From Sphingobacterium haloxyli (GTDB taxonomy: Bacteria; Bacteroidota; Bacteroidia; Sphingobacteriales; Sphingobacteriaceae): 64,000 nucleotides of DNA. The translations under genes and the position numbers were made by a program. The DNA lies in the NCBI RefSeq assembly GCF_002980525.1, contig NZ_PVBQ01000003.1:186001-250000 (forward strand), read 5' to 3'. Below are positions 1 to 7,606 of the stretch, in pieces. The notes under the pieces were generated by a model that did no database searches, was not told the DNA's origin, and worked only from the letters and a program-made list of their open reading frames with translations. The stretch's first letter is position 1. Each line of letters opens with the position of its first letter.

Positions 1-78
1 AGGCTTTTCAATTTCTGTGTAAAGAAGATTTTCAACACCTCCAAAATTTTTCAATACGATTGCTTTCATTTTGTTCAT
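1..78 (-). CDS. Zinc-type alcohol dehydrogenase / NADPH:quinone oxidoreductase, N-terminal part
   Basis: The reverse strand reads MNKMKAIVLKNFGGVENL and continues off the left edge of the window. This is the typical first beta strand of the MDR (zinc-type alcohol dehydrogenase-like, quinone oxidoreductase) superfamily, N-terminal GroES-like domain. Two in-frame ATGs lie at 78 and 69; the second gives the usual MKAIVLKNFGG start. It is transcribed divergently from the AraC-type regulator that follows, the usual layout for a regulator and its target. Only about 25 residues are visible, so the enzyme subtype cannot be given. Confidence 0.6.
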   Translation of the reverse strand, partial: MNKMKAIVLKNFGGVENLLYTEIEKP

Positions 79-141
79 TTAATTTGACAAAAATAGACCG
101 GAAACAAGATTAAAAACAGGTACATTTAAAGTATGTTTAGG

Positions 142-149
142 TATCTTTG
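142..149 (+). promoter_or_regulatory. -7 promoter box TATCTTTG, leaderless start
   Basis: TATCTTTG matches the Bacteroidota -7 consensus TAnnTTTG. It ends exactly four bases before the ATG at 154, so the A of that ATG would be near +1. This argues that translation of the AraC-type gene starts at 154 on a leaderless mRNA and not at the ATG at 133, which lies upstream of the promoter box. Confidence 0.5.
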
Positions 150-153
150 CCGT

Positions 154-990
154 ATGGCAAGGGAAAACATCTATCAATCACTTGAAGTGTTCTACGAAGA
201 GGTAAACGAATGTCCTTTACGTGACAGACAATTCAATTTTTTCGAATTGGTTTACGTGATCTCCGGCACTGGTCACCATGTTGTCAATGGAAATAAGTTT
301 GCTTATTTTGCCGGAGATTTGTTCCTTATAACGCCAAAAGACTGTCACCAATTTGATTTGGAGGGTATATGTGAGTTTATGGTAATACGTTTCGGTGAAG
401 GATATGTACGGGAATACCAATGGAAAAGCATAGACCATATGGAGTGTCTCTTATATTATGCTTCCCATTTGTCGGGTTCTGTGCTCGTAAATAACGACGA
501 CAAACATATGGTAGGATCATTGATGGCGAGTTTACGACAGGCTATTGAACATGAATCGGTGTATTCGGAAGACCTCGTTCGTCATTTGGTAAATGCCATA
601 ATTGTTATTGCAGCTAGAAATTTAGCCATCATTAAACCACAAAACATTATACCCCATGCAGACATTCGTTTGTTGCAAATATTGGATTATATACAAGAAC
701 ATATCCGCCGACCCGAACTTTTAAGACTTGCAGTAATAGCCGAAAATTTTGGATTGGCTCCAACCTACCTCGGTAGTTATTTCCGCAAGCAATGCAATGA
801 ATCGATACAACAATATATATCCTCTTATAGGATTCGATTAATTGAACACCGACTGCGTTTCAGTGACAAAAGGATTTATGAAATAGCCGACGAATTTGGG
901 TTTGCGGACGAGAGCCATATCAATAAATTTTTCAAAAGACATAAAGGAATGAGTTTAAAGGGGTATAGGCATATTCTGTCTCCCGCTTAA
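154..990 (+). CDS. AraC family transcriptional regulator
   Basis: The protein has an N-terminal cupin-like sensing domain (FELVYVISGTGHHVVNG and AGDLFLITPKDCHQF) and a C-terminal double helix-turn-helix of the AraC/XylS type (LAVIAENFGLAPTYLGSYFRK, then IYEIADEFGFADESHINKFF). Length of about 278 residues is normal for the family. The start at 154 is chosen because the -7 box at 142-149 excludes the ATG at 133. It is divergent from the quinone-oxidoreductase-like gene and 16 bases upstream of a Crp/Fnr gene, so it probably controls the divergent gene. The ligand cannot be read from the sequence. Confidence 0.88.
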   Translation: MARENIYQSLEVFYEEVNECPLRDRQFNFFELVYVISGTGHHVVNGNKFAYFAGDLFLITPKDCHQFDLEGICEFMVIRFGEGYVREYQWKSIDHMECLLYYASHLSGSVLVNNDDKHMVGSLMASLRQAIEHESVYSEDLVRHLVNAIIVIAARNLAIIKPQNIIPHADIRLLQILDYIQEHIRRPELLRLAVIAENFGLAPTYLGSYFRKQCNESIQQYISSYRIRLIEHRLRFSDKRIYEIADEFGFADESHINKFFKRHKGMSLKGYRHILSPA

Positions 991-1006
991 TTTTTCATAA
1001 TCACCT

Positions 1007-1570
1007 ATGCACAACGAGCTAAGACGTCATATAGAAGAAATTGTTTCACTTACAGATGATGAATATTCATTGATCACATCACATTTTACCCTCCAAAAAT
1101 TCAAGAAAAATGATTTTTTGATTCGGCAAGGAGAAAGCGTAAAATATACCTATTTCGTTATTTCCGGTCTTTTAAAACTCGTCTACTATGATGAATCTGG
1201 AAAAGAACATATTTTGTCTTTTGCCATGGAAGATTGGTGGGAAACCGATTATCAAGCTTTTTATTCTACATCCGATGCGACTATGTCTCTGCAGTGCCTA
1301 GAAAACACCACGGTTCTACGCATTACGTTGAAAGACTACCATCATTTGTGTGCTATTTTACCAAAAATTGTTTTATTCTTCCTTAAAAAAGCGACATCCG
1401 GACACGTTGCATCCCAACAACGTTTACTATCCCTCCTAAGCTCGAGCGCACAGGATCGATATGAGCAATTGCTTCATCGTTATCCTTCTTTATTTCAACG
1501 CGTATCTAAAACGCTACTTGCGTCGTATCTTGGTGTTTCAAGAGAAACACTTAGCAGACTTACCCTATAA
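1007..1570 (+). CDS. Crp/Fnr family transcriptional regulator
   Basis: A cyclic-nucleotide-binding-type beta barrel covers roughly residues 25-115 (FLIRQGESVKYTYFVISGLLKLVYY) and the C terminus carries the recognition helix LGVSRETLSRL. The R-E-x-x-S-R pattern matches the residues by which E. coli Crp reads GTGA half-sites. No Fnr-type cysteine cluster is visible and the barrel lacks a clear cAMP phosphate-binding cassette, so the ligand is unknown. The 187 residues are full length for Bacteroidota members of this group. A matching GTGA-N6-TCAC palindrome lies 21 bases after the stop, upstream of ridA, suggesting that this protein controls ridA. Confidence 0.87.
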   Translation: MHNELRRHIEEIVSLTDDEYSLITSHFTLQKFKKNDFLIRQGESVKYTYFVISGLLKLVYYDESGKEHILSFAMEDWWETDYQAFYSTSDATMSLQCLENTTVLRITLKDYHHLCAILPKIVLFFLKKATSGHVASQQRLLSLLSSSAQDRYEQLLHRYPSLFQRVSKTLLASYLGVSRETLSRLTL

Positions 1571-1590
1571 ACATTTAGCTTATGTAAATA

Positions 1591-1635
1591 GTGATGTATG
1601 TCACAGCATCTTCGCACCAAATCTCTTCATCTTTG
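1591..1635 (+). promoter_or_regulatory. Crp-type operator and promoter of ridA-like gene
   Basis: GTGATGTATGTCAC at 1591-1604 is a GTGA-N6-TCAC palindrome, the geometry bound by Crp-type regulators with an R-E-x-x-x-R recognition helix. A near-consensus -7 box CATCTTTG follows at 1628-1635. The palindrome centre is 30.5 bp upstream of the first base of the box, which puts it near -40 and fits a class II activator site. Binding itself is inferred. Confidence 0.5.
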
Positions 1636-1667
1636 CAGTATCATTAATAATTTAAATAAAAGTAGAA

Positions 1668-2060
1668 ATGCAAAAACGAATCATTAATCCTTGGACATGG
1701 TCAGAAGACCGCGGATACGCACAATCGGTAGAAGTGAAACAAGTAGAAAGCACATTGTATTGCGCGGGACAGGCCGCAGTGCTCGCTGATGGAACATCTA
1801 GCGATGCAGACATGAAAACGCAAATGAATATAGCGTTGCAAAATTTGGAAAAAGTCATTTCCGAGGCAGGTTACGCGTGTAAAAACATCGTTCGTTTAAA
1901 CATTTATTCAACATCAACAGATGAACTTTTATCGACCTGTTTTGATGTTTATGTAAACTGGGCTAGAAAGAATAATGTGGAGACTGCACTTACCGTTATG
2001 GAAGTAAACGCCCTCTATGAAACACTTAACATTGAGTTCGAGGCGACCCTCGTCAAATAA
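1668..2060 (+). CDS. RidA family protein (reactive enamine/imine deaminase family)
   Basis: The 130-residue protein shows the YjgF/YER057c/UK114 (RidA) fold pattern: an early strand with LYCAGQAAVLADG, the helix MNIALQNLEKVISEAG, and the later strand VRLNIYSTS. RidA enzymes hydrolyse reactive 2-aminoacrylate-type enamines in the cytoplasm and often act as homotrimers. The subgroup cannot be fixed here; the usual catalytic Arg region near the C terminus is replaced by ALTVMEVNALYETLNIEFEA, which suggests a paralogue and not canonical RidA. It is downstream of the Crp/Fnr gene and has its own promoter with a Crp-like operator. Confidence 0.82.
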   Translation: MQKRIINPWTWSEDRGYAQSVEVKQVESTLYCAGQAAVLADGTSSDADMKTQMNIALQNLEKVISEAGYACKNIVRLNIYSTSTDELLSTCFDVYVNWARKNNVETALTVMEVNALYETLNIEFEATLVK

Positions 2061-2185
2061 AAGGATAATTTTACCAAAAAGTTCAGGGCGGCCGCCTGGT
2101 TCTTGCCGTGCTTAATCCGAGGGAGTGCGTCAGATAGGTTATACAACTTACGACATTATTTTTTGTTGAAATTAAAATGAATTTT

Positions 2186-2193
2186 TATTTTTG
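2186..2193 (+). promoter_or_regulatory. -7 promoter box TATTTTTG upstream of the phosphotransferase gene
   Basis: TATTTTTG fits TAnnTTTG and is followed by four bases and an ATG at 2198. Transcription from here would give a leader of about 170 bases before the phosphotransferase start at 2371. The rest of the 2061-2370 interval has a GC-rich inverted repeat around CGGCCG near 2090 and no other gene that I can see. Confidence 0.4.
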
Positions 2194-2197
2194 CCTC

Positions 2198-2245
2198 ATG
2201 CTATACACAAAAGACAATACAATTGCAAAACCTTGGGTTATTTAA
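2198..2245 (+). CDS. Possible 15-codon leader peptide
   Basis: A short reading frame MLYTKDNTIAKPWVI starts at the predicted transcription start and ends 125 bases before the macrolide phosphotransferase-like gene. Leader peptides control many macrolide resistance genes by ribosome stalling, so the position is suggestive. A weak hairpin (CGTTTAAAAACG) lies between the two. The ATG may simply be a purine start site followed by TG by chance, so confidence is low. Confidence 0.2.
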   Translation: MLYTKDNTIAKPWVI

Positions 2246-2370
2246 TCCCATGCAATCGTATACCCGCCGTTTAAAAACGTTTTCATCAATCTTTTAGGAA
2301 AGTGTTCAGCGATTGAGTACTATTGGTTTTTCCTGAAGAGGTTATTCACGAACATTTCAAATCTATTAAG

Positions 2371-3255
2371 ATGACTACCAAAGACATTCAAAACCTGACT
2401 GAAGCCCATGGGCTCAAGATAACTGGCGATATAAAATTCAATGATATGGGCATAGACTTTAGGGTCTGTATCGTATCAGATATTAATGGACATCAATGGG
2501 TACTTCGCATTCCCAGACGGGATAATATGGCAGATCAAATCAAAGAAGAAAAACAAATATTGAATTTGGTCAAAAAACATCTTTCGGTCGAAGTTCCAGA
2601 CTGGAAAATTGCAAGCCATGATTTAGTAGCTTATCCGCTACTTAAAGATAAACCAGCCTTGACCTACGACGGCATTACTTATGAAGTCACTTGGAATATG
2701 GATAAGGATAGTCCTAATTATGTTCCGTCCTTGGCAAAAGTATTAGTGGAACTTCATAGTATTCCAGCATCTGAGGTTAGCGTAAACAATCTGAAAATAA
2801 AGACCACTACAGATTTAAAAAAAGAAATAGAAAATCAACTACGATTGGTTAAATCAGAAATTGGCCTTTCAGAAGAATTGGAAGCTAGGTATAAAACTTG
2901 GTTGGATAACGATTCCCTGTGGCCTAAGTTCACAAAGTTTATCCATGCTGATCTTTATGCTGGTCATATTTTGGCCGACAACAATAACGAAATTTCAGGA
3001 ATTATTGATTGGACGACTGCGCACATTGGTGATCCAGCAATGGACTTTGCTGGCCATCTCAATGTATTCGGGGAAGAAAGTCTGAAACAATTGATTGATG
3101 AATATGAGAAGCGAGGAGGACAGATTTGGGATAGGATTTTCGAACAATCCGTCGAAAGAGCGGCTGCCTCTGCCTTAGCCTATGGTTTTTTTGCAGTGGA
3201 AACCAAAAGTGATCTTCATATCAAAGGTGCTAAAGCGATGTTGGGCGTTAGGTGA
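2371..3255 (+). CDS. Macrolide 2'-phosphotransferase-like kinase (Mph family)
   Basis: The 294-residue protein matches the Mph branch of the aminoglycoside phosphotransferase-like kinases. Residues around 30-60 form the nucleotide-binding lobe (INGHQWVLRIPRR). The catalytic loop is FIHADLYAGHILADN and the metal-binding motif is ISGIIDW, followed by HIGDPAMDFAGH. These enzymes use a nucleoside triphosphate to phosphorylate the desosamine 2'-hydroxyl of macrolides in the cytoplasm. The ATG at 2371 is preferred over an upstream TTG at 2323 because MTTKDIQNLTEAHGL aligns with the usual Mph start. The catalytic His-Ala-Asp replaces the more common His-Gly-Asp, so the substrate range is uncertain. 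Confidence 0.8.
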   Translation: MTTKDIQNLTEAHGLKITGDIKFNDMGIDFRVCIVSDINGHQWVLRIPRRDNMADQIKEEKQILNLVKKHLSVEVPDWKIASHDLVAYPLLKDKPALTYDGITYEVTWNMDKDSPNYVPSLAKVLVELHSIPASEVSVNNLKIKTTTDLKKEIENQLRLVKSEIGLSEELEARYKTWLDNDSLWPKFTKFIHADLYAGHILADNNNEISGIIDWTTAHIGDPAMDFAGHLNVFGEESLKQLIDEYEKRGGQIWDRIFEQSVERAAASALAYGFFAVETKSDLHIKGAKAMLGVR

Positions 3256-3289
3256 ATAATAAATAATCAAAGGTTAGGTTGACAAGTCG

Positions 3290-3297
3290 TAAATTTG
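3290..3297 (+). promoter_or_regulatory. -7 promoter box TAAATTTG, leaderless start of WYL regulator
   Basis: TAAATTTG is a perfect TAnnTTTG match ending four bases before the ATG at 3302. The spacing is the same as at 142-149, 4778-4785 and 33301-33308 and predicts a leaderless transcript. Confidence 0.5.
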
Positions 3298-3301
3298 ACG
3301 A

Positions 3302-3991
3302 ATGAACGGGAACGACATAAAACGGCTTTCGCGGCTGATCGCAATTCTTACACAATTGCAGACGAAGCGGCTTTTGACCGCCACGCAACTGGCGGATAAG
3401 TTTTCGGTTAGTATCAGAACAATTTACAGAGACATCAGGGCGTTAGAACAGGCGGGCGTTCCCATTATTACAGAAGACGGCAAAGGTTACACGCTTATGG
3501 AAGGCTACCGAGTTCCTCCTGTAATGTTCACCGAGGCGCAAGCCAATGCTCTGATTACCGCAGAGCAATTGGTTCTAAAAAACAAAGATGCTTCATTCAT
3601 CAAAGACTACACGGAGGCCGTAGATAAAATAAAAGCAGTTCTGAAATACAGCGTACAGGACAAAGCCAACTTACTTGCCGAACGAACTCGATTCTACCAA
3701 AACATAAACAGAGAAAGAAATAGCAATAATTTGTCGGATTTACAGTTTGCCCTGACAAATTTCCGTCTTAGCAAAATTGAATACACCAACGAACAACACG
3801 AAACCACAATCCGACACATTGAACCGTTTGCATTACTAAGCACGGAAAACTGGTTGCTGGTTGCGTATTGTCGCTTAAGAAAAGAATTTCGCTTTTTTCG
3901 CTTGGACAGAATTACAAAGGTGGAAGTGCTTTCCGACAAATTTGAACCGCACGGGATGACCTTGCAAGAGTATTTTGACAAGTATCATTAG
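3302..3991 (+). CDS. YafY-type HTH and WYL-domain transcriptional regulator
   Basis: An N-terminal DeoR/HTH_11-like winged helix (LTATQLADKFSVSIRTIYRD, then LEQAGVPIITEDGKGYTL) is joined to a WYL sensing domain near residues 135-210, with the segment LLSTENWLLVAYCRLRKEFR and the FFRLDRI motif. The length of 229 residues is typical for YafY proteins. WYL domains bind nucleic acids or small ligands and often repress stress or detoxification genes. A TGACA-N6-TGTC palindrome precedes the next gene (4006-4020) and also the gene ending at 10312, making these its likely targets. Confidence 0.88.
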   Translation: MNGNDIKRLSRLIAILTQLQTKRLLTATQLADKFSVSIRTIYRDIRALEQAGVPIITEDGKGYTLMEGYRVPPVMFTEAQANALITAEQLVLKNKDASFIKDYTEAVDKIKAVLKYSVQDKANLLAERTRFYQNINRERNSNNLSDLQFALTNFRLSKIEYTNEQHETTIRHIEPFALLSTENWLLVAYCRLRKEFRFFRLDRITKVEVLSDKFEPHGMTLQEYFDKYH

Positions 3992-4005
3992 CTTTTCTAA
4001 ACCCC

Positions 4006-4040
4006 TGACATAAGGCTGTCGTAACCCCCTTTTAGTTTTG
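4006..4040 (+). promoter_or_regulatory. Palindromic operator and promoter of YdeI-like gene
   Basis: TGACATAAGGCTGTC (4006-4020) is a TGACA-N6-TGTC palindrome, and a perfect -7 box TAGTTTTG lies at 4033-4040. The first T of the operator is 27 bases from the first T of the box. The same operator, spacing and box occur on the other strand at 11280-11246. The WYL gene directly upstream is the obvious candidate regulator. Confidence 0.6.
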
Positions 4041-4089
4041 CGTCATGTTTAACAAGTAAAACAAGATTAAATACGGTGGTAATGTAACT

Positions 4090-4662
4090 ATGAACGAAAT
4101 AGAAATATTTTATCCGGCAAGCCAAGCAGCGTGGCGACAATGGTTGGAAACAAACCATTTGTCGAAACAATCTGTTTGGCTTGTTTTTTATTCCAAATCA
4201 TCGGAGCGACCATCTATTAGCTGGAGCGAGGCCGTTGATGTGGCGCTTTGTTTCGGCTGGATAGACAGCAAGAAAATTAAAATAGACGATCATACAGCAC
4301 ACCAGTTTTTCAGTAAACGAAAACCACAAGGTACCTGGAGTAAAATCAACAAAGAAAAAGTACGGAAACTCATTGAGGAAGGGTTAATGACACAAGCGGG
4401 TTTGGACGTTATTGAAGCCGCCAAAGAAAATGGTTCGTGGACAATTTTGGACGAAGTAGAAGAATTAATCATCCCAAACGATTTAGAGAAAGCGTTCAAA
4501 AAACACAAAGGTTCAAAAGACTATTTTTTAAGTTTGAGCAAAACGGTCCGGAAAATGATGCTGACCTCACTCGTTCTTGCTAGAAAGCCCAAAACTAGGC
4601 AAAAACGCATAGACGAAATTGCCGAACTCGCAGGACAGAAAAAGAAACCTAAACAGTTTTGA
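4090..4662 (+). CDS. YdeI/OmpD-associated family protein
   Basis: The 190-residue protein matches the YdeI/OmpD-associated (bacteriocin-protection) family: an N-terminal segment WLETNHLSKQSVWLVFYSK, the conserved block ALCFGWIDSKK, the central block FFSKRKPQGTWSKINKEKV, and a basic C-terminal tail MLTSLVLARKPKTRQKRIDEI. The biochemical role of the family is not well defined; some members affect resistance to polymyxin or bacteriocins. It is cytoplasmic with no signal peptide. The palindromic operator in its promoter suggests control by the WYL protein encoded upstream. Confidence 0.83.
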   Translation: MNEIEIFYPASQAAWRQWLETNHLSKQSVWLVFYSKSSERPSISWSEAVDVALCFGWIDSKKIKIDDHTAHQFFSKRKPQGTWSKINKEKVRKLIEEGLMTQAGLDVIEAAKENGSWTILDEVEELIIPNDLEKAFKKHKGSKDYFLSLSKTVRKMMLTSLVLARKPKTRQKRIDEIAELAGQKKKPKQF

Positions 4663-4777
4663 GGAAAAAAATAACAATACCTTGCGTAACGGTAAAGTTT
4701 CTCGTTAACCAATGGCTGGTCTACCGCCAAGGAGAAGGCACTCCATAAAGTTAGACGTACGATAATTTTGTATTATG

Positions 4778-4785
4778 TAATTTTG
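4778..4785 (+). promoter_or_regulatory. -7 promoter box TAATTTTG, leaderless start
   Basis: Two copies of TAATTTTG occur at 4763-4770 and 4778-4785. The second ends four bases before the ATG at 4790, predicting a leaderless mRNA for the amidohydrolase gene; the first would give a leader of about 15 bases. Confidence 0.45.
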
Positions 4786-4789
4786 GGCC

Positions 4790-6136
4790 ATGAAAAGGTC
4801 GGCGATATCACGTAAAGATTTTTTTAAAAAATCAGGGTTAGGGCTTATAGGAACAATCTTTATTCCAGAGCTAATCGGAACAGAGCGTATTTTAGCGCAG
4901 GAAATGGTTAATGAGAAAAAAATATCAACAATGGGTGATTGCATTTTAAAGAACGTTTTATTAGAAACAGGGTTTGAATATGAAGGTGACGAAATCGTCC
5001 GTACTAAAACAGGTTTGTTTTGTGTTGTCATTCGTGAAGGAAACATCAAAAGTGTAACACCTAATAAGCCAAACGATCCAAATGCTATTGATGCAAAAGG
5101 ATTACTAATGTTGCCTGCATTTAAAGATATGCATATTCATCTAGACAAAACTTTTTATGGTGGCGACTGGCAAGCCGTCCGAAGCAGAACTGGTGGAGTC
5201 AAAGGAATGATTGAATTAGAGAAAAAGATCTTGCCGGAAATGTTAAAGACCTCTACCGATCGTGCGGAGAAATTGATTGAATTGTTGCAATCGAAAGGTA
5301 CTTCTTATGCCAGAAGCCATGTCAATATCGATCCCACATCAAAACTGCAATCGCTTAAAAATCTTCAAAAAGCATTAGCGAACAAGAAGAAAGGTTTTGG
5401 TGCAGAGCTGGTTGCATTCCCACAACACGGTGTTTTCTACACCGACTCAGCTCCATATCTCAAAGAAGCTGCAAAAATGGATATTGATTTTATTGGAGGT
5501 GTTGATCCCTATTCGATAGACGGTGCTATCGAAAAAACAATGGATTTTACCGTGCAGCTTGCTTTAGATAACGATAAGGGAATCGACATTCATCTGCATG
5601 AATCTGGTGAATCCGGACTTAAAACAGTAGAATACCTCATCGAAAAAGTAAACGAAAATCCAGTTTTAAAAAACAAAACCTACTTGAGCCACGCCTTTGT
5701 GTTGGGAAGATTGGATTCATCAAAACAAGAAGAAATCGCCGAGAAATTAGGCGACGCCGGTATTGGAGTCGTATCAACGATCCCATTCGGCAGATTGATT
5801 ATGCCAATTCCTACATTGTACAAACACAATGTAACGGTAATGACAGGTAACGACAGCATCATTGACCATTGGAATACCTGGGGAAGTGGTAGTGTATTAC
5901 AAAAAGCAAATGTAATGGCTCAACTTTACGGTTATGGGACAGAATTCCTGTTGTCCAGAAGTTTGAAATTGGCGACCGGAAATATATTGCCGCTAGATGA
6001 TAAAGGGAACCAACAATGGCCAAAGGTAGGTGATGCTGCAAACGTAGTCCTTATCGATGCAAGCTGCTCGGCTGAGGCTGTATCCCGTATTTCTCCAGTG
6101 AAGTCCCTTATTCACGAAGGCAATATCGTATATTGA
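4790..6136 (+). CDS. Exported amidohydrolase, cytosine deaminase-like
   Basis: Residues 1-37 resemble a twin-arginine signal (SRKDFFKKSGLGLIG, then a hydrophobic stretch ending near ILAQ), with RK in place of RR. The mature part is an amidohydrolase TIM barrel: metal-binding DMHIHLDKTF, a second His in ARSHVNIDP, IDIHLHESGE, TYLSHAF and the C-terminal TGNDSIIDHW. The HLDK signature is typical of cytosine deaminase/isoguanine deaminase-type metal-dependent hydrolases. The protein is 448 residues, full length for the family. The substrate cannot be named, and periplasmic export by Tat is inferred from the leader only. Confidence 0.8.
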   Translation: MKRSAISRKDFFKKSGLGLIGTIFIPELIGTERILAQEMVNEKKISTMGDCILKNVLLETGFEYEGDEIVRTKTGLFCVVIREGNIKSVTPNKPNDPNAIDAKGLLMLPAFKDMHIHLDKTFYGGDWQAVRSRTGGVKGMIELEKKILPEMLKTSTDRAEKLIELLQSKGTSYARSHVNIDPTSKLQSLKNLQKALANKKKGFGAELVAFPQHGVFYTDSAPYLKEAAKMDIDFIGGVDPYSIDGAIEKTMDFTVQLALDNDKGIDIHLHESGESGLKTVEYLIEKVNENPVLKNKTYLSHAFVLGRLDSSKQEEIAEKLGDAGIGVVSTIPFGRLIMPIPTLYKHNVTVMTGNDSIIDHWNTWGSGSVLQKANVMAQLYGYGTEFLLSRSLKLATGNILPLDDKGNQQWPKVGDAANVVLIDASCSAEAVSRISPVKSLIHEGNIVY

Positions 6137-6218
6137 TAAGTAACCGTTCAAACAAGGAAAAGCCCATTCACCACTTTACATAAGTGAAGAATGTATTACA
6201 AACGTTAAATCTAGTATA

Positions 6219-6992
6219 ATGACACAATTACAGATGATTGATGCCACCAAATCAATAGCGCGGAGAGATGAAAATGTTTCCGCAGTTTTGATGTACGGTT
6301 CATTTACAAAAAATGAGGGAGACCAATATTCCGATATAGAATTTTATATCTTTCTGAAAAGCAAAGAAAATTTTTCCGCCGAACAGTGGGTAAATCAGAT
6401 TTCTCCAACGGCTTTGTATTTTACGAATGAATACGGAAGTGAAGTTGCGATTTTTGCAAACCTCATCAGAGGAGAATTCCATTTTTTAACCGTGAATGAT
6501 ATTGAAATTATAAAATCGTGGGAGGGTTTTGTGTCTTTCAGTGATTTTAGCGAAATGAATATCATTGACAAAGACGGTCTTTTGACGAAAACACTTCATC
6601 AGATCAAAACAATATCGCCCGACCGAACAACAAATGAAAACATCCTTTTTCTAAGTAGATCATTACTAAATGTCTTATTGATAACAAGCAATTTGATAAA
6701 AAGGCAAGAACACGCGCACGCTTACCAAAGCCTTTTCAACGTGCAAAAGTATTTGCTTTGGTTAATCCGGATAGCGACAAATCAAACCAATCATTGGGAA
6801 AGCCCCACAAAACGCTTAGAGAAAGACATTGATCAAGATTGGTATTCAGCATTCAGATTGACAACATCTGATTTGGACGCCGACAATTTAAGAGCCGCTT
6901 TTCAACATGCGTCGGACTTATCAAAAAAGCTGTTTGATGCATTAAGCATTCCAGCTGATTTAAAACGATTGTTAAATCAAATCGGATATTAG
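6219..6992 (+). CDS. Lincosamide nucleotidyltransferase-like protein (Lnu(B)/(F)/(H) type)
   Basis: The N-terminal nucleotidyltransferase motif VSAVLMYGSFTKNEGDQYSD, followed by IEFYIF, is very close to the Lnu(B)/Lnu(F)/Lnu(H) group, with GS and DxE metal and nucleotide ligands. The segments FTNEYGSEVAIFANLIRGEF and VQKYLLWLIRIATN also follow that family, and 257 residues is about the normal length. Such enzymes transfer a nucleotide to the 3-hydroxyl of lincomycin or clindamycin in the cytoplasm. Activity is inferred. It stands alone between an amidohydrolase and a VOC gene with no mobile element visible nearby. Confidence 0.8.
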   Translation: MTQLQMIDATKSIARRDENVSAVLMYGSFTKNEGDQYSDIEFYIFLKSKENFSAEQWVNQISPTALYFTNEYGSEVAIFANLIRGEFHFLTVNDIEIIKSWEGFVSFSDFSEMNIIDKDGLLTKTLHQIKTISPDRTTNENILFLSRSLLNVLLITSNLIKRQEHAHAYQSLFNVQKYLLWLIRIATNQTNHWESPTKRLEKDIDQDWYSAFRLTTSDLDADNLRAAFQHASDLSKKLFDALSIPADLKRLLNQIGY

Positions 6993-7018
6993 TCGCTGCA
7001 TTTTTACCATACACATTA

Positions 7019-7378
7019 ATGAAGTCTATGAAAGTCAAAAGAATAGTCGCTAATGTAAGTACACAGCAAATTGACGCCGCGAATCGGTTTTATGGCGAGG
7101 TATTAGGCCTAGATATCTTGATGGATCATGGTTGGATAACCAGTTATGGCAATACGGAAAACATGCGCGTCCAGATCGCTTTTGCTACGGAAGGAGGGGG
7201 CGGGACCGATGTTCCTGACCTGTCTATCGAAGTAGACGATATCGAGGTTGCATATGGCCGCGTGAAAGAGCATGGATACCAGGTGGAATATGGGCCGACC
7301 GATGAACCGTGGGGTGTGCGCCGGTTTTATGTAAGAGATCCTTTTGGAAAGTTGGTCAATATCCTGATGCATTTATAA
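7019..7378 (+). CDS. VOC (glyoxalase/bleomycin resistance) family protein
   Basis: The 119-residue protein is a single vicinal-oxygen-chelate module. The N-terminal strand and helix VSTQQIDAANRFYGEVLGL, the centre VQIAFATEG and the C-terminal VRRFYVRDPFGKLVNILMHL are typical. The second ATG at 7028 (MKVKRIVAN) is equally possible as start. VOC proteins sequester drugs or catalyse metal-dependent isomerisation or ring opening; no specific function can be given. It follows the lnu-like gene by 26 bases and may share its transcript. Confidence 0.82.
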   Translation: MKSMKVKRIVANVSTQQIDAANRFYGEVLGLDILMDHGWITSYGNTENMRVQIAFATEGGGGTDVPDLSIEVDDIEVAYGRVKEHGYQVEYGPTDEPWGVRRFYVRDPFGKLVNILMHL

Positions 7379-7392
7379 TAAAATGCAAATAA

Positions 7393-7533
7393 AGTGGCGC
7401 TATTATTCATATTGCTTCTATTCAGGCAAGACTGCCATTGTACGATTCCACTTTGCCTTATGCCGCAGCCAAAGCGGGATTATTAAACTATAGCAAAAGT
7501 TTGACGCTTTGGCTTACTTTGATCGAGTTTTAA
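7393..7533 (+). pseudogene. Remnant of a short-chain dehydrogenase/reductase
   Basis: The frame starting at 7393 reads [20 protein letters not shown] followed by [17 protein letters not shown], then ends at a TAA. This is the catalytic S...YxxxK region of an SDR enzyme of the type with the RLPLYDST motif. The Rossmann half is absent and nothing upstream within the gap restores it, so it is a gene fragment. It lies between the VOC gene and the next AraC-type gene. Confidence 0.7.
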
Positions 7534-7553
7534 AATCGTATATTGCCATGGGC

Positions 7554-7591
7554 CTTCGTATTTGAGAAGTGCAATATAAGGACATACGAAG
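7554..7591 (+). promoter_or_regulatory. Inverted repeat upstream of AraC-type gene
   Basis: CTTCGTAT (7554-7561) and ATACGAAG (7584-7591) are perfect 8-bp arms 22 bases apart, ending 15 bases before the AraC-type start codon. A spaced pair like this could be an autoregulatory site or a hairpin in the leader. Confidence 0.35.
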
Positions 7592-7606
7592 CTCAGTAAT
7601 GAAGCA

